Shown piece after piece: positions 25,640 through 36,030 of a stretch of DNA of 64,000 bases. The translations under genes and the position numbers were made by a program. Under the pieces are notes generated by a model. It did no database searches, had not been told where the DNA came from, and saw only the letters and a list, made by a program, of their open reading frames with translations. Numbering within the stretch: position 1 is the first letter of the stretch; every line of letters starts with the position of its first letter. This DNA comes from Guyanagaster necrorhizus (Eukaryota; Basidiomycota; Agaricomycetes; Agaricales; Physalacriaceae): the NCBI RefSeq assembly GCF_019112545.1, contig NW_025064882.1, positions 1,502,928 through 1,566,927 on the forward strand, in the 5' to 3' direction.

Positions 25640-26464
25640 GCTTGTGACGGTGATCAAGATAGGATGGAACCGATGACGAAGGGAGACACGGCGAAGGCAG
25701 ATGCTAGGCGATTGGCCAAGGGAAGGGAGATGGGCAGACTAACAAGCAGTGGATGGCCCACTGATATAGATGTAGCAAGCTGTGTTTGCTGTTGAATGAG
25801 AAGGCAGTGCAGGTGCCGGAAAAAATTTCCACCAAAGAAAACAGGCGAGTCCGTGAGACTCCGGGTTCGAAGATGGAGGCGATCTGGCCAAATATGCAAC
25901 TAGTGACTCCTCGCGGCACCGTAGGAGGAGCACGGCCATCCAATCCCTCGTTTTTTCTGTGGCATTTCCCGGATGCTGTGACTGATTGGCGCGCGTCAGT
26001 GTGAATCCATGAAGCTAAAGGCGAGCACCAAAGCACCTTTGAGCTTTTGCTCTACCTGTGAGGACCGTAACGGCACAATCGTTCCCCACAATTATTCTCG
26101 TACTGTTCCGGGCGCTTAGGCGATAAGCTGTTGCATAGCCTTCCACCAAACCTCGTGCAGTAGAGAAAGAGCTGTCGAAAGAGATCCGAGTAAATAACTG
26201 TAGAATGTTACTCTCCCTGCGGGAGAAGTTGAATCTGAGGCTCTGGCGGACATCGTCGTTTGAGTGCAAGAGGTACTTATTATTATGTCACCGCTCCGAG
26301 TCCATTCTCACACTCAAAAAATAAAAGTCTGTTAGATAATTCGTTGTCCGTAAAGTTGGATGCAGTTCGCTATGTATGTTCGTCAAAAAAGGTCCAGAGC
26401 ATGTACCGTAAGATCATAATTATTGAGGAACAAAAGAGAGCGTCTGGCAATGCCGTCAGTAGGA
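25640..26464. other. Intergenic, no supported gene
   Basis: About 825 nt that holds the promoter of C2H2 copy 3. Several overlapping open frames exist on both strands, but none has splice continuity or motifs. Confidence 0.5.
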
Positions 26465-27526
26465 TCACTGATCATCTAGTAGCTGAAAGGCACATACCAC
26501 CCAAGTAACTGTTCCGAACTCTTGCTCACACGCGTTGCGATCACCAGTCCCAAATGCACCTGATCATTGCATGAAATTGACGTCAAGAGATTTTATTTGA
26601 TTATTCACCTTTCTGCGATGTGAGACCAATGAATGCTTCCGCGACGGACCCATCTGTATTAGCCCACTGAACCGTGATGCTTTCATCCGTGGCGCCGTAA
26701 GCAAACTATGTGTTGGGTAGGTCGTCAGCTATGACTTATGCAGTGAATTGAACGAGAAACAACTTACAATCGCAGTCTCGAAGAAGGCGACCGATTGCGA
26801 CGATTGACCGAGGCTTCCTCCAAAGTTGAAATAGCTACAGAAAAGAGGCATGATGGTAAAGAATGCAAAAATTATTACCGCAGCAGACCTGAAACTGCCT
26901 TGGGAAAGGCTGTTGGATGTACTTGTCGATCCTATGATACCGGCGAAATAAGATACGCCTGTACCGCCGTTCTGTCCCTGCTTCTAAGTAGACCGTCTTG
27001 TATCGAATGAGAATATACATACGACAATAGTTATGGTAGTTGGCCCAGACTTTGCTACATCGATTTCAACCAAAAGCTTGTCATTATTGCCAGTAGACAA
27101 CAGAAAGTCGCCATTTTGATTGGTCTGAATGCCAATGAATCCAGCATTCTGATTGTCAGTAGTAGTGAACTGAAGATATCCTCGAGTCCTTCACAGACAG
27201 TTAGAGCGACGCCATCGATCTGCGCCGATCACTCACATGTGCGATCCTGATAGAACGCTGGAGGGGACACCTCTCGCTAGAAATAAATATTTTAGCCAAT
27301 GAGAAAGCACATAGAAACTGGCAATACTGGCGGTATCAGCACGCCTGACTGGGGCCTTCAAGGGATACCCACGCGCCAGGCGAACCGCGTTCGTCAACCC
27401 ACGGGCGGCAGGCGGATCATACGGGAGATCGCTTCTCTTGGCGGAAGTCGGGCTGAACCATAGCGGACCCGGTGAGGCAAATGCAGCAGTGGATAGAGCG
27501 AGGACGTATATCAAGCCCAGCAACAT
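26465..27526 (-). CDS. Small secreted protein, basidiomycete hypothetical family
   Basis: Seven or so short exons join in phase to about 240 residues. It opens with a signal peptide (MLLGLIYVLALSTAAFASPG), then a stretch with ARGYPLKAPVRRAD, a possible Kex2-type basic processing point. The body alternates short beta-like strands: GYLQFTTTDNQNAGFIGIQT, DFLLSTGNNDKLLVEIDVAK, a GGTGVSYFAGIIGSTST stretch, FNFGGSLGQSSQSVAFFETA, and FAYGATDESITVQWANTDGS. The single Cys lies in NACEQEFGTVTW. I recall similar beta-rich secreted hypotheticals in agaricomycetes but know no function. The final exon end is uncertain. Confidence 0.68.
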
Positions 27527-27560
27527 ATTCTTACCTGGAGGTGTAAAAGGAACGGCGAGA

Positions 27561-27568
27561 TTTTTATA
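27561..27568 (-). promoter_or_regulatory. Possible TATA box of the secreted-protein gene
   Basis: On the minus strand TATAAAAA lies 35-42 nt upstream of the start codon at 27526. The spacing is short for a fungal 5' UTR, so the transcript would have a very short leader. Confidence 0.4.
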
Positions 27569-28042
27569 TGCAACTAGCTGAACGAGTATAAATTATTGGA
27601 TGACCGTAAGAAAGGGTCTGAGACATAGCGGGGAGGAGTCACCGCATAAGTATACAAAACACTTACACCAGCTCAGCCTTGCGCTGCCTTCGAGCTAACA
27701 GAACATACATGCAGTAATGTCCTTATCTCTGGCATATTTCGAGCATTAGTGGGAAACAGAGAAACAGAGGCCACCGGCAGTCCCGGTAACCTGTAATTTA
27801 GGGCAGTTAATTCAGATCCACAAAGGAGATAATTGAATGCACAGCATATATATAATCGAATTGGCCAAATATAGTAGCTGAGGGGCTTTCATTAGCGCGC
27901 AGTCGACCGTGACGCCCGAGCCACAACACCAATTCTTAGCCAGAACATAACATCTTGAATAATTATGCCATGTAGATGAATGTCTTCTAGAAACACAGTA
28001 GAAAGATGCCCATACGCGATTCCGAGAAATGCATACTGATTC

Positions 28043-31000
28043 CTAAGTCCGATTAAACCACTGTGCCATCTCTTGGTCAATTGAAGATGAGCTGTTTCCC
28101 TGTTGCTGCTGTGGTATCTCGAAGTGTGCGTCTAGTTAGAACTGTGTTAATGAGACCATTTCAGCACCATGAGATACAACGTACCATATTCTTCCATAAA
28201 ATTGGACAGAAACCCCCCCGATAGACGCCCAGGATGGTTCGCAGCGGCCCACGACATCTCATCCGGGTACCCCTTCGGAAGGAAGGTATCTGCGGGAAAA
28301 TGTTGTTGGAACCATGCCGCATAGGTGCTCCCGTCCACACCATTGCCCAAATAGTCAGTAGGTACGGAAGGTCGTCCTAGTTCATCGGTATACAAAGGAA
28401 GGTTGAAGAATTGCTGTTGGGAATTAACAGCAGCTGTTTCCGGGTCTGATGGAAGGGGTTCCGGAGTAGGATACGCCCACTCTGACACTGGCGGTGTTGA
28501 GAGCAAGGGAGGGGCAGTCAGACCGTCCTCTCCTTCTCGGTTACGCTTCAGTGAAAGGACATGTGTCTCCGGAATAGAGGCCAGGTCCGCAAGCAAGCCA
28601 TGTAACATGTCACTGAGGTAGCATTAGCCCTTGTTGTGGTACGATATGGTTGACCTGCATACTTGTAACGCCCAGAAATTTGCCACCTGAAACAGCTTGG
28701 ATCAGCACATAAAATAATTTTAAGTTTTGGAAAGACAGTTATCACCTTCTCTCGTGGACTCGTAAAATGTTGATACATTTATGTATATTACCAATGTCCT
28801 TATCCGGCGTCGCCGAGCTCCCATATTTGTGTCCTCGCCAAACATTAATCAGGAGTACAATAGCAGAGTAAAAAATGGTTATCTAAAGTTCATCGTGATA
28901 TTACAGTACGCATCGCACAAGACAATCGACACGTACCTGTGTGCCAGCGAGCGGTCGGAAGCCTCTTTGTTGATATGTATCAACGACATGACAACAGGAT
29001 CGCGCCGCATTCGCACATATAGCAAGAGAAGGAAACGATATCGGAGAGGGCTGGCAGACAGTAGATATGAACGGTCTATGCACTTGTATTTGAACCCAAT
29101 AATAGACGGAATACAAGACTGTCGATTGTTTGAAGAATCTCGGATCGGGATTATGAGGATTCCACCTCACTAAGACATCAACGCTCAAAGCTCAGCACAA
29201 GTCGAGAAGAGAAAATTACAACGTACAATGGTCAGGCACTGAATCAACCCACTTGTTCAAGGCGGAATCAATGGTAACAACTACTTTGCTGTCCCACTCA
29301 AGGCCCCGCACATTGCTTGACATCGCCGACCTCTTAACAGCATACTACTGTTGTGTGAGTGTCGTTGCGACGAACATAATGATACGACAAACGCACAATG
29401 GTACGGTGCATAAAAGCAAAAATTTCCAATAACTCTAAATATTTGACCCAGAAGGTGACGGTCGAAAGTTTGCCCGCCGGTTGCTTAAAGGCTCGGCTTG
29501 GATTCGGATGCTCCCAATATTCGTCATCGCATTCTACAGGCATATCAAGGTCATAGCTAAGGGACAACGATTAGCTTACAGTGTTGATGTTTTTGCAACA
29601 TGCTTACTCGTCTGATGTCGTTGCCAGTGGCCTTCCGGTTGTGACGCAGCTGATCACGCCTACACAAAAGATGACCCAAAATGCTCTTTTCAATTCTTCG
29701 TCCTCCACTGTCCACTTTGATTTATCTGGATTGCGGCGATGGGCGGCTACGGATTGGGCCATGCGGATTCCAAAGCCAGGTAGCACCCAGCTTAATTCGG
29801 GGGTGGTAGATGTATTAGCATAGAGGACCATGAGCTATATAGTGTCATCAATGTGTAGGGATGGATACTGCGTTTACTCACTGAATATATTTGCAGGTCG
29901 TATATTGACACCGGTTCGAAAAAAGAGCTTGGTATAGGTCGAACTTGCTGGTACCATTTCCATCCAGCAGAATGCTCTTGGGTTGGATCAAGAAAAACCC
30001 GGGGATCATTAGAATGGGTTGATGCTATGGCACAGACCAGCAAAACCACGCTCCCAAAGCGCCTATCATAGAGATGTAACCCTTGAGCAACATTTTTTTC
30101 AAACTTTGGCCGGTAGATAAGATGCACAAGCATATCACATTCTTCATAATAGATATCGATGAGGTCTTGCAGAAGGTCGTCGTCTGGGAATATGAGGGGC
30201 GGCAGATGTTCATCTTCATGTAAGGATTTTTGCCACTGAAAACAAGCCTTAGAAATAGTCGAAGTGATCACATTAGCCGAAACCTACTGGTTGGTCATTC
30301 CAAAATTCGGGACGCTTGGCTTCAAAAGATAACCCCTCAGAAGTACCAGTGAATTCCTTCTTAATTTCAATTGCCTTTTTCATCAACATTAGGACGCTCG
30401 ATTTGCCATAATGTCGATGACGGCACCGTCTAATGGTCAGCCGCTTCAAAGAGTCGGTCAGGACGACATCTGTTTTATCATCGACCACCGTGCTTGGGTC
30501 CTCATCAGCAACGGCTGAAGCAGGAGCAGGAGACGACACGTTCGAAGCCGAGACAGAAGCGGACACTTCGCGAGCCAGAACTTGCCGGCATACAGCTAGT
30601 TCCGATTCCAATGCATGGACAGAGGTCGCTAAGTCTACCAATAACCGTTTAGCAACAGAGGGGTCCGATGGGGCTACATATGAGTCTGATAGAATGTCAT
30701 TAATCTGCGCCATCGAAACAAAGCCACCAGGGGAGACCTAGAAGGTTATAAGAGTGACCACGGATGACGGTTATGTATACTAACTTGAAGGGCACTAACA
30801 TTAGACCCTTCTCCCGGTTGATCAAATGGCGGACTGGCATAGTTGACAAAACTAGGGGAAGATATTATTAGCATTAGCGCTCTGTTCGGACACGTCCTCG
30901 TCAACGCACTTAAAAGTGCTCGGTTGTTTAATATCCTGTATGTACAGCAAATCAGCCACGAGCTGACTGAATTTTTAATACCTACTTTCTTCATATTCGA

Positions 31001-31282
31001 GGAAACGTGAGTACATTCTTCATTATAGGCAATACAGCTAGAGCAAATATTGCCAGGCATCTTAGCGCTATCACCTAAGATAGAACAGTCGGAAAGTTAG
31101 CAGATGTACGAAGCCCTGGCGTTTCGGAAATCCCACATCGTACTGTAGTATCGGAGATGAGTACATTTTGAAAGGGAGCAAAACGGCATTGAACGCGTAC
31201 TCTTCTTTTGTCTACACAAGTCGCAAGCACCTCGTAGACGTCTCTTCTTGACGGCAGTCGCACCGGGAGCCTGTTCATTCAT
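28043..31282 (-). CDS. Zn2Cys6 transcription factor with fungal-specific TF domain
   Basis: Predicted nuclear regulator. The N-terminus MNEQAPGATAVKKRRLRGAC leads into a binuclear zinc cluster, CDLCRQKKIRC...CSSC...C, assembled from three exons; the middle exon is only about 7 nt (encoding part of IRC) and is supported because it completes the cluster in phase. After a linker and a heptad-like region (MAQINDILSDSY...ALESELAVCRQVL) comes the fungal_trans region: YYEECDMLVHLIYRPKFEK, CAIASTHSNDPRVFLDP, GWKWYQQVRPI, LVLYANTSTTPELSWVLPGF, AFWVIFCVG, and GRPLATTSDEYDLDMPVECD. The C-terminus is Pro/Ser-rich and ends EIPQQQQGNSSSSIDQE. About a dozen introns are needed; the middle 28.6-29.2 kb is the least certain. 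Targets are unknown. Confidence 0.82.
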
Positions 31283-31488
31283 GATACAGCAAGAATAAGA
31301 GGGAAAAGCTATAGATACAGTGGCCGCGGTGAAAGGGGCGAAACTAATAAGGTCACTGGGAGTTAATTGATTGCGAACGGTCAGTTCCGGTGTTCCGAAA
31401 GGGCATAAATTCAACAAAATATCATAATTTATGTGAAAAAGTACAATTGTGCGAAAGTATATTACACAGGTCAGTAACAGAGAGCGAT

Positions 31489-32707
31489 TCATGAAACCTC
31501 TTCCATGTCATCCTCATCGTCCTCGTCTTCGTCTTCGTCATCCTCTTCTTCCATCTTCAAGCCATCTAAAACAGGCATAGGGATGTTCTCAGCCTTGATC
31601 TGTGAATGAAGGTCAATGAAGAGCCGAGTGAGGTTTGAATAAGCACATACCCCTTCCTCCTTGTAGATATCCTTCAGCTCATAATGTCCAGTATACTCTC
31701 CGCTTTTGTGCAGAGAAGCAACCTCGAGCAATGTTTCCTTGAGGAAGGCGGTGGGCTGCTGGGTTTTGGTGCGTAGATCCCTGATGTTCCATCGAGGAGA
31801 ATCTCGGAAGAGTTGAAAGATGAGATCCAGGAGTTGGTTCCTTGGCATACGAGCCATACGCTCTGCACCCTTTCCTTTGCTCTTCGACTTTGTTTTCTGT
31901 AAGAAATGGTCAGTAAATTACAGAACCGACAGAGGAACAAGGTATGTGTCGCACTACAAGGTCAGAGAACGTGGATTGTCCCAAAGTAACACCACTGCTG
32001 AGTCTGTTGATACCACCTTTGGCAAAGTTATCCTCTATCATCTTGATCTGTCTGCGTGGAGTGTTGTACAATTTGTGGCGTTCCCGCATCTGCTTGCGAT
32101 AGCTCTCATTGTATCCAGGACGCAGACTGCATTCGTGTTTGACTCTGCCAGTAAGAATGGTGGTGCGTGCACGAGAGTTAGCCGGGCTTGAGTTGCCCTT
32201 GCCAGATAAATTGAAGGCGGCGTCTTTGGGTCGCTCTGCCACCACCATCTGGTTCTCCACCGAGTCATTAATCATATCTAGCTCATAACACACTGGCTCG
32301 TTTGTCGACGTTTCAGGAGAGTATTTTCTGGCGTCAACATTGGTCGGTTGGGTATCGAAATGTGGGTGTTTAGGGTTGGGCACAGAGCCCGGATGAGGGG
32401 GTAAGAAAAGAACGATACGCGGTGACTTTCCGTTTTGTCCCATTGCCTCGCTGTACACACGAATGGTTGCCAAATGCACATCCTCCTCATTCACAGCTGC
32501 CCAGCGTTCCATGAGATATTTGGGTATCTGTTCCAGTGAGCCGGACGCGAACCAGGACGGATATCAAGGAAAAGGCACCTTAACCAGCCAGACACGACCA
32601 TTTCCTTGGTCCAGCATTAGCTGCTCATCAGGGTCAGGCTGCGAATCGTCCTCTTCAGCATTTTCTGCGTCGAAATGTTTCTTCTCCTCGGTGATGGCTT
32701 CGTCCAT
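31489..32707 (-). CDS. TFG2: Transcription initiation factor TFIIF subunit beta
   Basis: RAP30/Tfg2, the smaller TFIIF subunit that helps RNA polymerase II reach the promoter. The gene opens MDEAITEEKKHFDAENAEED and spliced text includes WLVKIPKYLMERWAA, the dimerisation-domain start typical of the family (LVK-P-YL...W). The middle carries LTGRVKHECSLRP, with the tRxKHE-like pattern. The C-terminal winged helix reads RMARMPRNQLLDLIFQLFRD, SPRWNIRDLRTKTQQPTAFL and KETLLEVASLHKSGEYTGHY, followed by an acidic tail. Introns are short and in phase. It is divergently transcribed from ALG12 across 89 nt. Confidence 0.93.
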
Positions 32708-32796
32708 GATGGTGGTAGAAAGAGAAGACCTTGACTCGACCCAAAACGGAAGCTAACTCTTCTCCTGCTATTGTCTCACATCTGCCACTGGGCTCA
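32708..32796. promoter_or_regulatory. Compact bidirectional promoter, TFG2 / ALG12
   Basis: Only 89 nt separate the two start codons, so both core promoters and 5' UTRs must share or overlap this interval. No TATA box is visible. Confidence 0.6.
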
Positions 32797-34633
32797 ATGA
32801 GTATCGCTCTCGATGCCCTCATTTTCGTCACGGCATGGGCCCATGTTATGCTGTCGCCCTATACAAAAGTCGAAGAAAGCTTCAACCTCCATGCTATTCA
32901 TGATGTGCTCATGTATGGCGTTGGTCGAGCTTCGCTCCCTAAAGTGCGCCAGGAATATTCTTGAACCTTGTGCTTTGCTTAACCGTCCAAGTACGACCAT
33001 TTCGTCTTCCCTGGCGCGGTACCCAGAACGTTCGTCGGTAGTGTGTTGCTGGCGTGGATGTCGAAAGCAGTGATCTATTTTGCTGAACGACTTGGTTTCG
33101 TTTCTTCAAAGTTTGACCTCCAAATAATTGGTGAATGTTTGCCTGTTATGCATTTCTTCTCAAAGCTCAGACTGCCCTAGTTCGACTCGTCCTCGCCAGT
33201 CTCAACAGCGTTGGACTTTGTTGTATTCAACGTGGCGTCTCCCGACGTTTCGGTCGGCTCACAGGACTTTTCTTCACCCTCTTCACGGTGTCACAGTTCC
33301 ACTTACCATTTTGGATGGGACGAACGTTACCGAATATGCTTGCCCTGTTCCCAGGTGCGATGTGATTTCTGTTGACAACGAGCAAATTTGCTGAAATGTG
33401 CAGTGAACCTTGCAACGTATTTGATTGTTGATGGACCTCCCGCCATTCAACCATCTAACTCCAGAGTCACCACCGTTATTGCTCTCCTGACGTTTACAGC
33501 AGTCGTCTTCCGCGCTGAGATTTTTTTGCTACTTGGACCTCTCTCATTGCAATTCCTCTACCTCCGTTACATAACCTTCCCTAGACTTGTCAAAGTTGGC
33601 GTCCTTTCGGCCTTAGTATCAGTGACCTTGACCATCTTGGTGGATTCATATTTCTGGGATACGAAATACTTGTGGCCAGAGTTTTTTGGGATATATTTTA
33701 ATGTTTATCAAGGAAAGAGCGCGGACTGGGGTGTGCGTGTAGGTTCTATTCAATGCTTGAGGCGTCTCATGGTCCTCAGGTCGACCCCCCTCTGACATAC
33801 TTCACGAGACATCTTCCGCGGCTATTGCTCTCCGCCGTACAACTCTCGCTGCTAGGGCTTTATATCGATCATCGCATTCGCTCTCTCTTACTACCTTCCA
33901 TCATATTTGTAGCTCTCATTAGTGGATTAGGCCATAAGGAATGGCGGTTCATCATCTACGTTGTGCCCACTTTCAACGTTGCTGCAGCCAGAGCGGCAAA
34001 GTGGTTGTGAGTTCTTTCTGAGAGTTGCCGTCTTTTTTCTCATCCTTCCCATACAGGGTGGGCCGTGGCAAAAAGGAGCTTTCTGGGAGGTTACTCTACG
34101 CTGGGATCTTCGGGCTCCTTTTTATGAATGTAGTAATCACCTTTGCTCACACATGCGCCTCTATAGCAAATTACCCCGGAGGTGAAGCGCTTTCCTTGTT
34201 CAATCAAAGATACCAGCGCCTTCGTTGTATGTACTTTGAAACCATAGGAAAGATGTAGTGCTCATTTTATGTGACAGCACCCCTTCATGTCCACATATCA
34301 AACCTTGCTGCTCAAACTGGGGCTTCGCTATTCCTGCAAGAACATTCACCGCCATACTTAACACCTGTGAAAGACAGATCTTGGACCTACGATAAAACAG
34401 AAAACTTGACGCTGCAGGATTTGAATGCGTCTCAATCTATCACCCATTTGATAATGGAAGTGACAGAGACAACCCCAGAGCAATGGACAGTAGTGGAAGA
34501 GGTTCAAGGATTCAATCGCTGGCGGGTTGACCATGGCATCCTTTCTGGACGAAAAGAATTGTTGAGATACCCGTGGGACATTGTTATCATGTCGAAAACG
34601 ACGATGTTGTGGATTATGGAGAGAAATGATTAG
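32797..34633 (+). CDS. ALG12: Dol-P-Man:Man7GlcNAc2-PP-Dol alpha-1,6-mannosyltransferase
   Basis: ALG12 adds the eighth mannose to the lipid-linked oligosaccharide in the ER lumen (GT22 family). The start MSIALDALIFVTAWAHVMLS runs into the GT22 motif SPYTKVEESFNLHAIHDVL, which holds the conserved acidic pair. Spliced exons give YDHFVFPGAVPRTFVGSVLL, many hydrophobic helices (LPFWMGRTLPNMLALFPVNL, YLWPEFFGIYFNVYQGKSAD), the luminal PPLTYFTRHLPRLLL segment, and GHKEWRFIIYVVP, a hallmark near the end of GT22 enzymes. Introns are short. The stop lies 5 nt from the stop of the converging YggS gene, so the 3' UTRs overlap. The exact C-terminal exon borders near 34.2 kb are less certain. Confidence 0.92.
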
Positions 34634-34638
34634 TACCA

Positions 34639-35638
34639 TTAAAGGACCTTTACCGGCGCTATGTCAGCTTTGGTCTTTCTCGATCCGAAAATCCCAGTAC
34701 CAACTCTGACAATATCACCTCCAGCCTTTATGGCAGCCTCGAAGTCATTCGACATGCCCATGCTCAAGAGCAATCGTCCATCGCCCGTCTCAGCACCCCA
34801 TTTTCCCTTCCATGTATCCTGAAACTCCATTAACAGAAAACTTTGCAGAATGTTTCGTGTCTCCTTCAGCCTTTCGAAGTCGGCATTATCATCACCAGAA
34901 TTCAAAGACTGCTCCAGTGCACCTATCGTCATTAATCCTTGTAGTCGTAGTCGGGGACATTGGTTGACGATGAACTTGGCGAGCTGTGTGAGGTCTCCCG
35001 AAGGATTATTTTTCGATAAAGGCGCAAGACCAGACTTTGCTTCCTCTCCGGAAGTGTTAACTTGGATAAGAACATTAAGCGGGGCCGTACGATCCAAAGG
35101 TAGCGCCTTGTTTAATGCGCTCGCTGCTTTTTCTGATGTCAGTGTTTGGACCGTGTAGAGATTAGGGATCGCTAGGCACCGCTTCAGCTGAATCAGAGAC
35201 CAAAAAACCTCGAAATCCTACCGGCCAGAGTTTTGGCCTTGTTGCTTTGGAGGGCACCTATAAAATGCCAGCGAATTTCGAGGGGGAGCTTGAAACAATT
35301 CTCGAGTCATGAAAGTTATTACGCCAGTCGTGGGTGCGCCTCACCTCCTTGGCCTTCTCGACCAACTCCTGGACGTAATTTTCCCCAAAGTCTAGTTGTC
35401 CGTCCTCTAAGCATGCTTGAATATCTGATGCTGGTTTGTACTTTGAGACAGCAACGAGTACAACGGGTGTAGTGGGCGAGGCGGAAGCAACGCGAGACCG
35501 AATCTCCGCCAGGGATTCTAATAGCTCTGCCTTCCGTTCTTGAGTTGCAGGCAACATTATACGGACGTTATAACGCGCTAAAAACGACGGTCCTGTTCTG
35601 CGGCTGAAGATGTTGCGCTGGACGGATCGAAGGAGCAT
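34639..35638 (-). CDS. PLP-binding homeostasis protein, YggS/PROSC family
   Basis: A single-domain alanine-racemase-fold protein that binds pyridoxal phosphate and buffers it; eukaryotic members are often partly mitochondrial. Three exons encode about 290 residues. The PLP lysine is in VVLVAVSKYKPASDI, followed by DFGENYVQELVEKAKE, RWHFIGALQSNKAK, LNVLIQVNTSGEEAKSGL, RLQGLMTIGAL, LLSMGMSNDFEAAIKAGGDI and VRVGTGIFGSR, all family hallmarks in order. The first ~26 residues (MLLRSVQRNIFSRRTGPSFL) are basic and lack acids, consistent with a mitochondrial presequence, and place the start at 35638 rather than at the internal MLPATQ. Converges with ALG12, leaving 5 nt between stops. Confidence 0.93.
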
Positions 35639-36030
35639 GAAAACCAGATCCCTGTCGCCGACTGTGAAAACCGGCCCGGATGCGCCGGAGATAGTCGGAC
35701 CACTCTCCTAATAGGCCCGGCTAGCCCTTTGGCTCTATAGTCTACTGCTAGGGCTACAGCAAATTTCAGATATTTGAATAATACAGCCTTTGGTCCACTT
35801 TAAGAAACGTTAGATTCTTGTCCTCTTTATTTTCGCGCTTGCAGGCTACTATGTTCATTGAAGCCACGTATCAGAATGTGATGCATGCTGATTTGATCAT
35901 CAACAATACAGCCAAACACCCACAAATCTACTTTGAACTTTGAAATTAGGTCGGTGGCAGGATTCCCGACTGACCATTTCGACCTCTTCGACGCGACCGT
36001 GACCCCAAATATTCTTTAACCAGAATCATC
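35639..36030. promoter_or_regulatory. Bidirectional promoter region
   Basis: About 390 nt between the divergent start codons of the YggS-type gene and the coiled-coil protein. I see no clear TATA box and no gene. Confidence 0.5.
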
